A stretch of 64,000 nt of DNA from Bacillus sp. SLBN-46 (GTDB lineage Bacteria > Bacillota > Bacilli > Bacillales > Cytobacillaceae): the NCBI RefSeq assembly GCF_031453555.1, contig NZ_JAVIZM010000001.1, positions 874,001-938,000 of the forward strand, in the 5' to 3' direction. Positions 25,076 through 33,989 of the stretch are shown here, one piece after another; the stretch's first letter is position 1; each line of letters opens with the position of its first letter. The position numbers and the translations under genes are program-made. Below the pieces are notes generated by a model. The model worked only from the letters and a program-made list of their open reading frames with translations, was not told where the DNA came from and did no database searches.

Positions 25076-25617
25076 ATTTGTAAATCCTCCGCAGATAACT
25101 TATTTTTCAAAAGCTGTTTTCCGCGCCTTAATCTGCTTTTTATAGTTTCTGTATTTATATTGGTGATATGGTGGATTTCGTGAATCTTTAAATCTTCATA
25201 ATAAAATAAATAGATGATTTCTCTGTACTTAACTGGGAGCGCTAATATACACTCCACTACGTTATTGTTATTTTCCTTTCGAATGACCTCTACTTCTGTT
25301 GAGGTGCTACTTTTTTTAAAGGGATTTATTATATTACTAAGAGAAACCATTCTGAATGACTTGCTTTTTACCATATCTTTCGATCGATTAATGGTTATAC
25401 GGTAAATCCAGGTTTTATAGCTTGATCCACCCTTAAATGAATCGAGGTTTTTATAAGCTGCAATAAATACCTCCTGTGAAATATCTTCTGCTAAACTTTT
25501 ATCTTTTACATAGGAAAACGCTAATCTTTTAACCATCGTGCCGTATTCGTTTATTAAATAAATTAAAATATCATCCTTATTAGAAAATTGTCTTCCTTCG
25601 AAAAAATCTGCTACCAT
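25072..25617 (-). CDS. ECF-family RNA polymerase sigma factor
   Basis: Start ATG 25617 is chosen (AAAAGGAGC upstream), giving 181 residues. Region 2 includes KDKSLAEDISQEVFIAAYKNLDSFKGGSSYKTWIYRITINRSKD; region 4 includes LPVKYREIIYLFYYEDLKIHEIHHITNINTETIKSRLRRGKQLLK. This is SigV/SigY-like in plan. It is transcribed with the anti-sigma-like gene. A textbook ECF promoter (TGAAAC-N17-CGTC) precedes it, so it is likely autoregulated. Confidence 0.9.
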   Translation of the reverse strand: MVADFFEGRQFSNKDDILIYLINEYGTMVKRLAFSYVKDKSLAEDISQEVFIAAYKNLDSFKGGSSYKTWIYRITINRSKDMVKSKSFRMVSLSNIINPFKKSSTSTEVEVIRKENNNNVVECILALPVKYREIIYLFYYEDLKIHEIHHITNINTETIKSRLRRGKQLLKNKLSAEDLQI

Positions 25618-25648
25618 ATTTTTGCTCCTTTTTATAACGTAAGTCTTA

Positions 25649-25675
25649 GACGAATAAACCATAAGAATTGTTTCA
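25649..25675 (-). promoter_or_regulatory. ECF-type promoter TGAAAC-N17-CGTC
   Basis: On the minus strand TGAAAC (25675-25670), 17 bases, CGTC (25652-25649), about 30 bases before the sigma gene start. Matches the SigW/SigM/SigX consensus very well. Confidence 0.8.
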
Positions 25676-25789
25676 AAAAGTTGTATAAAACAGAAAAGGA
25701 TTTCATTCGAATTGATATTGTTAATGGTGAGATAGTAGAATCATTATAAGGCAAATAATGTTCAAGAACGGGACAGGAAGGAGCACCAC

Positions 25790-26089
25790 ATGAGGATTAT
25801 TGATGAGTACTTCGAAACAGCGATGGAAGCCTGGAGTATGATGCAAAAGACTTCTGGTGATGAAGGGGCAGAATGGGCAGAAAGATTTGAACGCTACTTT
25901 TATGAATTTATCGATGAATTGAAGAAATGGTGGGCCACTCTTCATCCAAAGCCAACGAATCTAGATGAGGCTGAGGAGTTACCTGAAATAAAAAAGTGGA
26001 TGGAGCAAATCCCTGCTCCTGTACAACTTAATTTTCTTACAGAATTAGAGGATATCTTGGATGGTTTTGATACAGAACGTTTTGATTAA
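25790..26089 (+). CDS. Acidic hypothetical protein, 99 aa
   Basis: ATG 25790 follows AGGAAGGAGCACCAC, an ideal site. The protein is acidic and rich in aromatic residues (YFETAMEAWSMMQ, ERFERYFYEFIDELKKWWATLHP) with a helical pattern and no membrane segment or signal. No family recognised. It is divergent from the sigma gene; a possible ECF-controlled neighbour, but no promoter signal for that direction was seen. Confidence 0.7.
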   Translation: MRIIDEYFETAMEAWSMMQKTSGDEGAEWAERFERYFYEFIDELKKWWATLHPKPTNLDEAEELPEIKKWMEQIPAPVQLNFLTELEDILDGFDTERFD

Positions 26090-26601
26090 GAAGTAGAGTG
26101 ACCAATTAGACTCAAAGAAATGGAAAGAAGATCTTTCTAGACGTACTATTGCATCCAAACGAAGTGTTACGACATTCGCTAAATATTAGTATCCTGTGAT
26201 TTCATGGCTGGAAGTAGAAGCAGAAAATTTACCGTTTATTGCGGAATGAAAAATGTAAATCTAGAATTCTACATAAACAATCGGAAGCATTTCTTAAAAA
26301 GGAGAAGTGCTCTTTTTGTTGAATTTAATATATAGATGTTTAATTTTGGAAGGGATTCTCAATGAAGAAACATATACCTTGGTTATTTGGATAGGAGCGT
26401 AAGAAAGTGTGTGTACTACATATGGCTAAAAAGATGAGGGATGAAGTCGTTATGGTTTCATCTTTTTATTATGAAATTCTATAAAAACAAAAGTATGAAA
26501 AAATGTAATTATTTTCTTTTTTCTTTTTGTGATTAGAAGTATAATAGGTTTCCTCATTAACTGAATTATGGCTAAATGCAAATAGGATTGGAGTGATTTT
26601 C
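26090..26601. other. Intergenic stretch without an intact gene
   Basis: About 510 bases. A short ORF remnant VISWLEVEAENLPFIAE ends near 26249, and a ten-codon ORF (MKKHIPWLFG) with a ribosome binding site starts at 26362. A hairpin AAAAAGATGA...TCATCTTTTT spans about 26430-26468, a likely terminator. TATAAT near 26538 could serve the GNAT gene. Nothing else is supportable. Confidence 0.5.
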
Positions 26602-27150
26602 ATGATTATTAATCAACGAGATTTCAATGTTAAAGGATTAAACTACGTGATTAGATCTGCTGGGGAAAGTGACGCAAGAGATTTGTCAGAGTTAAGATTA
26701 GAGATTGATGGAGAAACCGAAAATATGGACAGAGAAAAGGGAGAGGCGTTCATAGACCAGGCCGGTTTTGAAAAGATTATTGAGACGGATGCTAACCATC
26801 CTAGACGCTTATTTTTAGTTGCAGAAGTGGACGGGCGAATTGTAGGTTATTCAAGATGTGAAGGTCATGATTTAAAAAGGTTCTTACATAAAGTGGAGTT
26901 TGGGTTAGGTGTATTAAAAGATTTCTGGGGATATGGAATTGGAAAGAATCTCATGAAAGAAACTATTTCTTGGGCTGACGCCAACGGCATTAAAAAAATA
27001 GTGTTAGCTGGTGTTGTGGAAACAAATGAAAAAGCGATTGAGCTGTATAAAAGACTCGGTTTTGAAATCGAAGGCCTAATGAAAAACGATCGAATCCTTT
27101 CTGATGGAAAATATTATAACACTTATATGCTGGGAAGATTTAAGGAATAA
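26602..27150 (+). CDS. GNAT N-acetyltransferase (RimJ/RimL-like)
   Basis: Start ATG 26602 uses TTGGAG eight bases upstream, rather than the GTG at 26593 which overlaps that site; 182 residues. The fold shows YVIRSAGESDARDLSELRLEID, LFLVAEVDGRIVGYSRC, and the acetyl-CoA site LGVLKDFWGYGIGKNLMKETI, then VVETNEKAIELYKRLGFEIEG. Proteins of this type acetylate ribosomal proteins or small amines; the substrate is unknown. Monocistronic. Confidence 0.88.
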   Translation: MIINQRDFNVKGLNYVIRSAGESDARDLSELRLEIDGETENMDREKGEAFIDQAGFEKIIETDANHPRRLFLVAEVDGRIVGYSRCEGHDLKRFLHKVEFGLGVLKDFWGYGIGKNLMKETISWADANGIKKIVLAGVVETNEKAIELYKRLGFEIEGLMKNDRILSDGKYYNTYMLGRFKE

Positions 27151-27161
27151 CTCATTGTTTT

Positions 27162-27174
27162 GGGGACTGTCCCC
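27162..27174 (+). repeat. Half-element of the 44-bp palindrome
   Basis: GGGGACTGTCCCC alone, without a partner arm, directly after the GNAT gene. Confidence 0.75.
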
Positions 27175-27213
27175 ATTTTGTGAAACTAGGTGAACTGGCT
27201 AACTTATTGAATA

Positions 27214-27228
27214 AAAATTCTAAAAATT
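27214..27228 (+). promoter_or_regulatory. CodY-box-like site upstream of livJ
   Basis: AAAATTCTAAAAATT matches 12 of 15 positions of the CodY motif AATTTTCWGAAAATT. CodY represses amino acid uptake when branched-chain amino acids and GTP are high, which would fit the operon downstream. Confidence 0.5.
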
Positions 27229-27313
27229 CCGTCGAAATCGTTTACTTTGTCATATAATTGTTATTTAATAGAGACGTATTTTATATTTTTTTAAAAACTA
27301 GGGGGGTAGTGAA

Positions 27314-28483
27314 ATGAGAAAGATTGTAAATAAGTCATTTCTATTTATTTCTGTTCTTTTACTTGTTGCGCTAACAGCTTGTAGCGGCAATAGTACAGAA
27401 ACATCAGGAAAGGACAATTCTAAAGACGGTGGACAAGCAAATAAATCCGTGAAAGCCAAAATCGGAGTCATTTCGTATTTAAGCGGTCCTGGGGCGGCTT
27501 ATGGGGAAGCGATTACAAGTGGTTTTAAGCTAGCGCAAAAAGAAATAAATGAAAAGGGCGATGTCAATATTGAACTTGTGATTGAAGACTCAGCTGGAAA
27601 GCAGGAACAGGCTTTATCAGCAGCTCAAAAACTCATGAGTGATGATGACATTGTTGCTCTTTTAGGACCTACTTTAAGTACGGAAATGAATGTTGTCGGG
27701 CCTGAGGCAGACTTAAATGGAATTCCTATTATGGGAACTTCCACTACAGCTGTCGGAATTCCGCAAATTGGGGACTATGTTTTCAGAAATTCGTTGCCTG
27801 AGGCACTTGCTATTCCAGCAGCTATTAAAAAAGCAGTCGATAAATACGGAGCGAAGAAGGTTGCCATTCTTTATGGGAATGATGATGTCTTTACAAAATC
27901 CGGATTTGATACGATGAAAAAACAAGCAGAGAAAATGGGACTTGATGTTTTAACGATTGAAACCTTCCAAAAAGGACAGTCAGACTATAATGCCCAATTA
28001 ACGAAAATCAAGGGACTGAAACCCGATTTAATTTTATGCTCAGCCCTTTATAATGAAGGCGCCGTCATCATGGATCAGGCCAGAAAAATGGGTATTGATG
28101 TTCCTTTTGTAGGAGGAAATGGCTTTAACTCGCCACAGGTCATTGACATTGCTGGAAAAGCTTCTGAGGGATTAATTGTTGCGACTCCATGGTTTGCCGA
28201 AAAAGATGATCCGAAAGTAAAGGAATTTGTTCAAAAATTTGAAGCAGCATATGGCAAGAAACCAGACCAATTTGCTGCTCAAGCCTATGATGCCCTATAT
28301 ATTTATGCAGAAGCTCTGAAGAATGCTGGCGAAGCTGACAGGGATGCATTTCGCGATTCACTTGCTAATATCAAAGACTTAGAAGGTGTACTTGGTAAAT
28401 TCTCCTTTGATAAAGATGGAGACGTTGTCATGGAGCCAATAGTCCTAATCATCAAAGACGGCAAGTTTCAATTGTTTGAATAA
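27314..28483 (+). CDS. livJ: ABC transporter substrate-binding lipoprotein, branched-chain amino acid type
   Basis: A 389-residue periplasmic-binding-fold type I lipoprotein. The N-terminus has a signal with lipobox LTACS (Cys 24) followed by a Ser/Gly/Asp linker. The mature domain starts AKIGVISYLSGPGAAYGEAITSGFKLAQKEIN and contains VALLGPTLSTEMNVVGPEADLNGIPIMGTSTTAVGI, typical of LivJ/LivK-like receptors. It heads a five-gene operon with two permeases and two ATPases. The real ligand may be a branched-chain amino acid, another amino acid or an aromatic acid; sequence alone does not decide. A CodY-like site lies 86 bases upstream. Confidence 0.9.
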   Translation: MRKIVNKSFLFISVLLLVALTACSGNSTETSGKDNSKDGGQANKSVKAKIGVISYLSGPGAAYGEAITSGFKLAQKEINEKGDVNIELVIEDSAGKQEQALSAAQKLMSDDDIVALLGPTLSTEMNVVGPEADLNGIPIMGTSTTAVGIPQIGDYVFRNSLPEALAIPAAIKKAVDKYGAKKVAILYGNDDVFTKSGFDTMKKQAEKMGLDVLTIETFQKGQSDYNAQLTKIKGLKPDLILCSALYNEGAVIMDQARKMGIDVPFVGGNGFNSPQVIDIAGKASEGLIVATPWFAEKDDPKVKEFVQKFEAAYGKKPDQFAAQAYDALYIYAEALKNAGEADRDAFRDSLANIKDLEGVLGKFSFDKDGDVVMEPIVLIIKDGKFQLFE

Positions 28484-28510
28484 AAAATTTGAGTAAAAGG
28501 GTGAGATGTC

Positions 28511-29395
28511 TTGCTTTTAGAGCAGCTAATTAACGGAATAACACTAGGAAGCATCTATGCCATCGTTGCTCTTGGCTTCACACTAGTATTTGGGGTCCTT
28601 GGCATTATAAATATGGCACATGGTGAAATCTTTATGTTTGGAGCTTTTATAGGAGTAATCGTTACAAGTACGCTGGGCTGGCCGCTTTGGGTAGCATTTG
28701 TCGCCGCCATCATTTTAACAGGCATTTTGGGATATATGCTTGAGCGCTTTGCTTTACGTCCACTGCGTGGGAAGCAAGGCGTCTCACACCTTGCTCCATT
28801 AATCAGTACGATCGGGGTATCGATTTTACTTGAAAATCTTTCGCATCACTTGTTCGGTGCAGGAAATCATCCTTTCAGTAATGCGTTTGCTGAGATTCAT
28901 TTCCAATTCGGCTCTATCACCGTTTATGTTGTTCAAATCTTAATTTTTGTTATATCCGTTGTTTTAATGATGGCCCTTTCCTATTGGCTTTCAAAAACCA
29001 AGGCAGGAAAAGCGCTCCGTGCAACAGCAGAAAATTTGGAGACGGCTAGTATCCTGGGAGTAAATACAAAACGAATCATTACATTAACAGTTATTATTGC
29101 TTCAGCAATGGGAGGAATTGCTGGAATTTTAGTAGGTATGGCTTTCAACTCTGTTAACCCACAAATGGGATTATCAATGGGACTTAAGGGACTGGCCATT
29201 ATCATATTAGGTGGAATGGGAAATGTGAAAGGCGCCATGGCAGGAGGATTGATTCTTGGATTATCCGAGACGTTGGTTGTTGCCTACGGAGATTCAGGAT
29301 ATCGTGATGCTATTGCCTTTATCACCATCATCATTATCCTTTTGTTAAGGCCTCAAGGGCTTTTTGGACAAAAGACAGCTGGAATAGGGAGGTGA
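28511..29395 (+). CDS. livH: Branched-chain amino acid ABC permease LivH
   Basis: A 294-residue permease with about eight helices. Start is TTG 28511 after AAGGGTGAGATGTC. It opens with LINGITLGSIYAIVALGFTLVFGVLGIINMAHGEIFMFGAF, the LivH signature, and the coupling region is ILGVNTKRIITLTVIIASAMGGIAG. The C-terminus shows RPQGLFG. It lies 27 bases after livJ and four before livM. Confidence 0.93.
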   Translation: MLLEQLINGITLGSIYAIVALGFTLVFGVLGIINMAHGEIFMFGAFIGVIVTSTLGWPLWVAFVAAIILTGILGYMLERFALRPLRGKQGVSHLAPLISTIGVSILLENLSHHLFGAGNHPFSNAFAEIHFQFGSITVYVVQILIFVISVVLMMALSYWLSKTKAGKALRATAENLETASILGVNTKRIITLTVIIASAMGGIAGILVGMAFNSVNPQMGLSMGLKGLAIIILGGMGNVKGAMAGGLILGLSETLVVAYGDSGYRDAIAFITIIIILLLRPQGLFGQKTAGIGR

Positions 29396-29399
29396 TGGC

Positions 29400-30380
29400 A
29401 TGCTTGGAGAATTAATCAATCCCTACTACTTACAAGTTGCTTCCTTTATTATGATCAATATTATTCTCGGCTTAAGCATATACGTTACTCTTTCTTCCGG
29501 ACAACTCTCATTAGGAAATGCTGGGTTTATGGGAATTGGGGCTTATACATCTGCCTTATTAACCATTAACTACGATGTTCCCATCATCATTGGAATCATT
29601 GTAGGGGCAGTGGTTGCGGGGATTGTCGGAATTCTGATTGGAATTCCCTCACTCCGATTAACTGGTGTTTATTTGGCCATAGCAACCCTGGGTTTTGGGG
29701 AAGTCATCCGTGTCTTCTTTGTAAACTGGGAATCTATTACGAGAGGTGCCATTGGAATTTCGGGTATTCCTCAAATCGGAAGAGAGTTATTCGGAGTTTT
29801 TCGAGAGGCAGGATTTGACCCAAGTACGATTGGCTTAAGAAATAATCAATTTGTCTATATACTAGTCCTTATCATTTTGTTACTTATTACCCTTTTCCTT
29901 ATTTGGTTTTTGGTCAGACAAAGCAAATCCCGTGTTGGACGAGCCTTCGCATCGATCAAAATGGATGAAAAGGCCGCAGAAGCGATGGGAATAAATATTA
30001 CTTATTATAAAGTTTTATCCTTTGCACAAGGTGCTGTTCTATCCGGTTTTGCCGGAGCGTTATTTGCTCATGTCATGGGATTTATTAGTCCGGCAGATTT
30101 CTCCTATCATCGCGCTGTCGAAATCTTGATTTTTGCCATATTTGGAGGCAGTGAAGTCATTTGGGGTTCTATATTTGGAGCGACTTTTATGACGATCATG
30201 CCCGAAGCGCTCAGATTTATTAGTGAATACCGGTACGTCATTTATGGTCTTATACTTATCCTCATGATGGCATTCCGTCCTCAAGGATTAATCGATGTAT
30301 CATTTGTGCAATGGTTTAAAAAGAAAAAGCTGTCAAAAAGGGGTGCCGATCATGGTTCTAAAAATCAAAAACATATCTAA
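29400..30380 (+). CDS. livM: Branched-chain amino acid ABC permease LivM
   Basis: A 326-residue partner permease with ALxxNIILGLSIYVTLSSGQLSLGNAGFMGIGAYTSA at the start, the LivM signature, and MGINITYYKVLSFAQGAVLSGFAGALFAH in the coupling loop. It ends RPQGLIDVSFVQWF with a charged tail that overlaps the livG start by 29 bases. The heterodimer LivHM forms the membrane channel. Confidence 0.93.
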   Translation: MLGELINPYYLQVASFIMINIILGLSIYVTLSSGQLSLGNAGFMGIGAYTSALLTINYDVPIIIGIIVGAVVAGIVGILIGIPSLRLTGVYLAIATLGFGEVIRVFFVNWESITRGAIGISGIPQIGRELFGVFREAGFDPSTIGLRNNQFVYILVLIILLLITLFLIWFLVRQSKSRVGRAFASIKMDEKAAEAMGINITYYKVLSFAQGAVLSGFAGALFAHVMGFISPADFSYHRAVEILIFAIFGGSEVIWGSIFGATFMTIMPEALRFISEYRYVIYGLILILMMAFRPQGLIDVSFVQWFKKKKLSKRGADHGSKNQKHI

Positions 30381-31125
30381 AAACTTTGGCGGCATCTCCG
30401 CTTTAACTGATGTTACTTTTTCTATTCAGGAAGGAGAAATCTACGGGCTCATAGGTCCAAACGGTGCAGGGAAAACGACGATGTTTAATGTCATAACCAA
30501 TATGTTTCCGCCGTCTTCCGGAGAGATTAGCTTTCTTGAAAAAAAAATAACTGGGCTTAAACCCTACAAAATTACCGATAAGGGGATTTGCCGCACATTT
30601 CAAAATATCCGCCTCTTCTCTCAAATGACGGCTTTAGAAAATGTATTGGTTGGTGGCCATTCCCGCAGTAAGTCAGGAGTATTCAGCGGCGTTTTTCGGA
30701 CAAAGTCGCAGCGCCTTGAAGAAGAAAAACTGCATCAAACCGCAAAGGAACTCCTTGAGTTGGTGGGTTTAACCCCATTTGAAGATATTGCGGCAGAAAA
30801 TTTAGCCTATGGTCAGCAAAGAAGGCTTGAAATTGCCAGAGCGTTAGCAAGTAAACCGAGGCTATTATTGTTGGATGAGCCGGCTGCGGGAATGAATGAA
30901 ACCGAAACCGAAGAGTTAGTTTATTTAATTCGAAAAGTCCAACAAAGAGGGATTACCGTCCTGTTAATTGAGCATGACATGCCTCTTGTTATGAAACTGT
31001 GCGACCGAATTACCGTTTTAAACTTTGGGAAGAAACTTGCTGAAGGAACACCTGAGGAAATTCAAAACAATCAAGCGGTTATTGAAGCCTACCTCGGAAA
31101 AGAGGAGGAAGATGATATTGCTTAA
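30352..31125 (+). CDS. livG: ABC transporter ATPase LivG
   Basis: Start ATG 30352 with AAAAGGGGTG upstream; 257 residues. Walker A GPNGAGKTT, LivG-type Q-loop region FQNIRLFSQMTALENV, signature LAYGQQRRLEIARAL, Walker B LLLLDEPAAGMNETE, and switch His in LIEHDM. The LAYGQQ signature and PAAGMN are specific to LivG-type ATPases. Confidence 0.94.
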   Translation: MVLKIKNISKNFGGISALTDVTFSIQEGEIYGLIGPNGAGKTTMFNVITNMFPPSSGEISFLEKKITGLKPYKITDKGICRTFQNIRLFSQMTALENVLVGGHSRSKSGVFSGVFRTKSQRLEEEKLHQTAKELLELVGLTPFEDIAAENLAYGQQRRLEIARALASKPRLLLLDEPAAGMNETETEELVYLIRKVQQRGITVLLIEHDMPLVMKLCDRITVLNFGKKLAEGTPEEIQNNQAVIEAYLGKEEEDDIA

Positions 31126-31828
31126 AGTATCTGGAATTGAGACTTTTTATGGGAAAATTCAGGCGCTAAAAGGAGTCAGTCTTGAAGTGGAACAAGGGAA
31201 GATTGTAACCATCCTTGGTGCCAATGGAGCCGGAAAAACGACTACCATGAAAACCATAGCAGGTTTATTAAAGCCAAAGCAGGGATCTGTTGAGTTTTTT
31301 GGAGAAGATGTTACAGGTTTCAGGCCTGACCAGCTTGTTAGAAAGGGGATTGCTCTTGTTCCTGAGGGAAGAGCGATTCTATCGAGTATGACGGTGATGG
31401 AAAACCTTGAAATGGGAGCTTACCATCGAAACGATAAAGAGATTGGAAAAGATATTGAAGATGTCATGAAGCACTTCCCGATTCTAAAAGAAAGAAAGAA
31501 TCAGTTGGGCGGTACCCTTTCTGGTGGGCAGCAACAAATGTTGGCTATAGCAAGGGCATTACTTTCACGGCCAAAACTATTACTTCTAGATGAGCCATCT
31601 ATGGGACTTGCTCCTTTAATTGTAGCGGATATTTTTAAGATTATAAGAGAAATAAAAGATACTGGCACAACCGTGCTCCTCGTTGAACAAAACGCAAAGC
31701 AAGCATTGAAGGTCGCTGACTATGGATACGTTTTGGAAACCGGAAAAGTCATTATTAGCGGAAAAGCAGAAACTCTTTTAGAAGATCCTAGAATAGTAGA
31801 GGCATACCTTGGAAGAAGATCAAGTTAG
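31112..31828 (+). CDS. livF: ABC transporter ATPase LivF
   Basis: Walker A GANGAGKTT, signature LSGGQQQMLAIARAL, Walker B LLLLDEPSMGLAP and LLVEQNAKQAL identify LivF. ATG 31112 is only three bases after GGAGG, whereas TTG 31118 (MLKVSGIETFYGKIQALKG) is ideally spaced and matches the usual LivF N-terminus, so the true start may be six bases later. It overlaps livG and ends the operon shortly before a palindromic repeat that may act as terminator. Confidence 0.93.
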   Translation: MILLKVSGIETFYGKIQALKGVSLEVEQGKIVTILGANGAGKTTTMKTIAGLLKPKQGSVEFFGEDVTGFRPDQLVRKGIALVPEGRAILSSMTVMENLEMGAYHRNDKEIGKDIEDVMKHFPILKERKNQLGGTLSGGQQQMLAIARALLSRPKLLLLDEPSMGLAPLIVADIFKIIREIKDTGTTVLLVEQNAKQALKVADYGYVLETGKVIISGKAETLLEDPRIVEAYLGRRSS

Positions 31829-31843
31829 AGGGATTCTGGTTCT

Positions 31844-31887
31844 AGGGACAGTCCCCCGGCGCTTTAGCGCAGCGGGGGACTGTCCCC
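31844..31887 (+). repeat. 44-bp palindromic repeat
   Basis: Centre GGCGCTTTAGCGCAGC; first base of the left arm changed (A for G). Sixteen bases after the livF stop. Confidence 0.93.
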
Positions 31888-32026
31888 AACCTTTAATTTC
31901 CTTTGAATAGGTAGGGATAATATGTTTTAATTAACAGATAGGATTGCCAAAGTGATGGTTCTGGTGGTTTTTGACTTATTCGAAGTGTTTTTTTATGAAC
32001 TACGAGAACTGTTTCTGTGGATGGAG

Positions 32027-32051
32027 GGCCCAGCTTTTTCAAAGCTGGGCC
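32027..32051. terminator. Strong GC-rich hairpin upstream of the SEC-C gene
   Basis: GGCCCAGCTTT, loop TTC, AAAGCTGGGCC: an 11-bp perfect stem about 77 bases before the start codon. It lacks a clean T run, so it may be a terminator of upstream reading or a leader structure. Confidence 0.55.
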
Positions 32052-32127
32052 TATCCGTTTCTTTATTAAAAGGTCTCTAGATTTGTAGCAAACAAGAAAG
32101 CAATACAGCAAGAAAGAAGGATTTGAC

Positions 32128-33330
32128 ATGATTGATACAAAGATTGATAAAAAAACAGAGAATACTTTACTGCGTGCGTTACATAATGCAAAGGCACATA
32201 GCCGACAAATGCAAATGAGAAGAGAAAAGGAGCTTTGGAAGCAAATTGATACTCCATGCCGCCTCATTGATGTATTAGGTTTGTTGAAAAAGCATGAATT
32301 GGATTTTATTCGTAAAAGACTTGATCTTAAAGGTCTAAGCTCACTCAATAAGGGTGCGTTAGCTAGCGAGCTTGAACGATTGATTCCGGCCAATTTCAAA
32401 AAGATCCTACATATGTTAGATCAAGAGAGATATGATCTGATCCGTGAAATTGTTAGTAACTCAAGGTACTCCATTTCAAATAGCCGGTTTACTATTTCAA
32501 AAGTTGAATCACTCATGGAGTGGGGGATTATTTTTCCAGGTGTTGATCAGGACCAAAAGTTTCTTACTATGCCTTCTGAGCTTATGGATCTTTTTACAAA
32601 AATGGATGGACCTGAACTGAAGAATATTATTCGTCGGAATACCGAGTGGATCCGTCTTACTCATGGGATGCTTTATTATTATGGGGTTATGGATACCTCT
32701 CTTCTTTTAGATAGAATAAGCCAGCTAACTCTGCAAAAAGTAGATTCTTTAGATTACCTGAGGGTTTTCTCTGCTGCAAGTAACTATTATAAGCAAGCGA
32801 AATTTTCTTATAAGGTACTTGGATTAGAAGACCATCGCGTACACGATGCTAAGGAATTAATGGACGAACAGAACAAGAAAGCGGCTATTGATTATTATCC
32901 GTTTACAAAAGAACAGCTATCACGAGCGGGAGAGCCTGGTTTTATTGAGCGAAATCCTTCCATGGTAAAGTTCTTAGACTTTCTATTCGAACATTATGAT
33001 CTAACGCATTCAGAGACAGAAGATATAGCCAAAGAGCTAATTAATATCATCAATTTGGATGAACATCCGTCGATGATTATCAAGTACTTAAGCACCCGCT
33101 TAGAGTTCCCAACCTTTGAATTCGTTCAGGAAATCACGGCGCTGATAATGGAGTTATATAACCAGACTCGCATGTGGGTGCTAAAAGGATATGCGCCTTC
33201 AGAGCTGGCTCAAGAAGAGAAGAAGCACTTGCTTCCACTACCATCTGATGATGAAAACAAAAAAGTAGGTCGTAATGATCCGTGCCCTTGCGGAAGTGGG
33301 AAGAAATATAAGAAGTGTTGTGGAAAATAA
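32128..33330 (+). CDS. SEC-C zinc-binding motif protein, 400 aa
   Basis: ATG 32128 follows GAAGGATTTGAC. The C-terminus [21 protein letters not shown] is a canonical SEC-C motif (CxCx8CC), as found at the end of SecA and in YecA-like proteins. The long helical N-terminal part ([62 protein letters not shown]) resembles uncharacterised Bacillus SEC-C proteins with a SAP/Rho-N-like helix pair. Zinc-dependent protein or ribosome contact is plausible; function unknown. Confidence 0.88.
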
Positions 33331-33339
33331 GTTTGGGTT

Positions 33340-33383
33340 GGGGACAGTCCCCCGGCGCTTTAGCGCAGTGGGGGACTGTCCCC
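33340..33383 (+). repeat. 44-bp palindromic repeat
   Basis: Perfect arms; centre GGCGCTTTAGCGCAGT, followed by AAC and eight T. Confidence 0.95.
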
Positions 33384-33400
33384 AACTTTTTTTTCAATCA

Positions 33401-33428
33401 TGTAAAACTTTTCTTAGAGATATACGTC
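33401..33428 (+). promoter_or_regulatory. ECF-type promoter before the third sigma gene
   Basis: TGTAAAAC (33401-33408), 16-bp spacer beginning TTTTCTTAG, CGTC (33425-33428). Same spacer start as the ECF promoter at 2084. Confidence 0.7.
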
Positions 33429-33461
33429 TAAACATCAAAGCTCATAAATAGGGGGATGAAG

Positions 33462-33989
33462 GTGTCGGATATACGAGATAGAGAAATCTTGAGATGGTAT
33501 GAGGAGTTTAACGAATCTATTTTTAAGTATATTTTTATAATGATCCAAGATTACCAGCAAGCAGAAGATTTGAGGCACGAGGTCTTTTTAAAGGCCTATG
33601 TTCATTATGATTCTTTTCGGCGTCAATCCAACCCAAAAACATGGCTTTATAGTATCGCGCATAATCTAACCATTGATTTTATCCGAAAGCGGAAGCCGAT
33701 ATTATTTTTACAAGAAGCGTTTTTGTTTAAGAAGGATCCGAATCCGTTACCTGAAGAAAAGATAGAAATAAAAGAGAGCGCATATGAACTTTATAAAGCA
33801 TTGGGGGCCATTAAAGATTCCTACAGGGAAGTGATTATCTTGAGGAAAATTAAAGAGTTTTCGATTGAGGAAACAGCGGAGATTTTAGGCTGGTCTGGTA
33901 GTAAGGTGAAATCTACTCTTTTTCGAGCGATTCCCGTATTGGAGAAGCAACTGTTAAAGGAGGGATATCTGCTTGAAGAAACCATATAA
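33462..33989 (+). CDS. ECF-family RNA polymerase sigma factor
   Basis: The GGGGG site at 33451-33455 abuts ATG 33456 but is well placed for GTG 33462, giving 175 residues. Region 2: DYQQAEDLRHEVFLKAYVHYDSFRRQSNPKTWLYSIAHNLTIDFIRKRK; region 4: GAIKDSYREVIILRKIKEFSIEETAEILGWSGSKVKSTLFRAI. SigX-like in plan. It overlaps the next gene, a membrane protein with anti-sigma layout, by 17 bases, and has an ECF promoter upstream. Confidence 0.9.
   Translation: MSDIRDREILRWYEEFNESIFKYIFIMIQDYQQAEDLRHEVFLKAYVHYDSFRRQSNPKTWLYSIAHNLTIDFIRKRKPILFLQEAFLFKKDPNPLPEEKIEIKESAYELYKALGAIKDSYREVIILRKIKEFSIEETAEILGWSGSKVKSTLFRAIPVLEKQLLKEGYLLEETI

Noticed and set aside
31893..32399. 168-aa minus-strand ORF before and over the SEC-C gene
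   Set aside because: Antisense to the SEC-C coding sequence; Cys/Ser-rich shadow composition.
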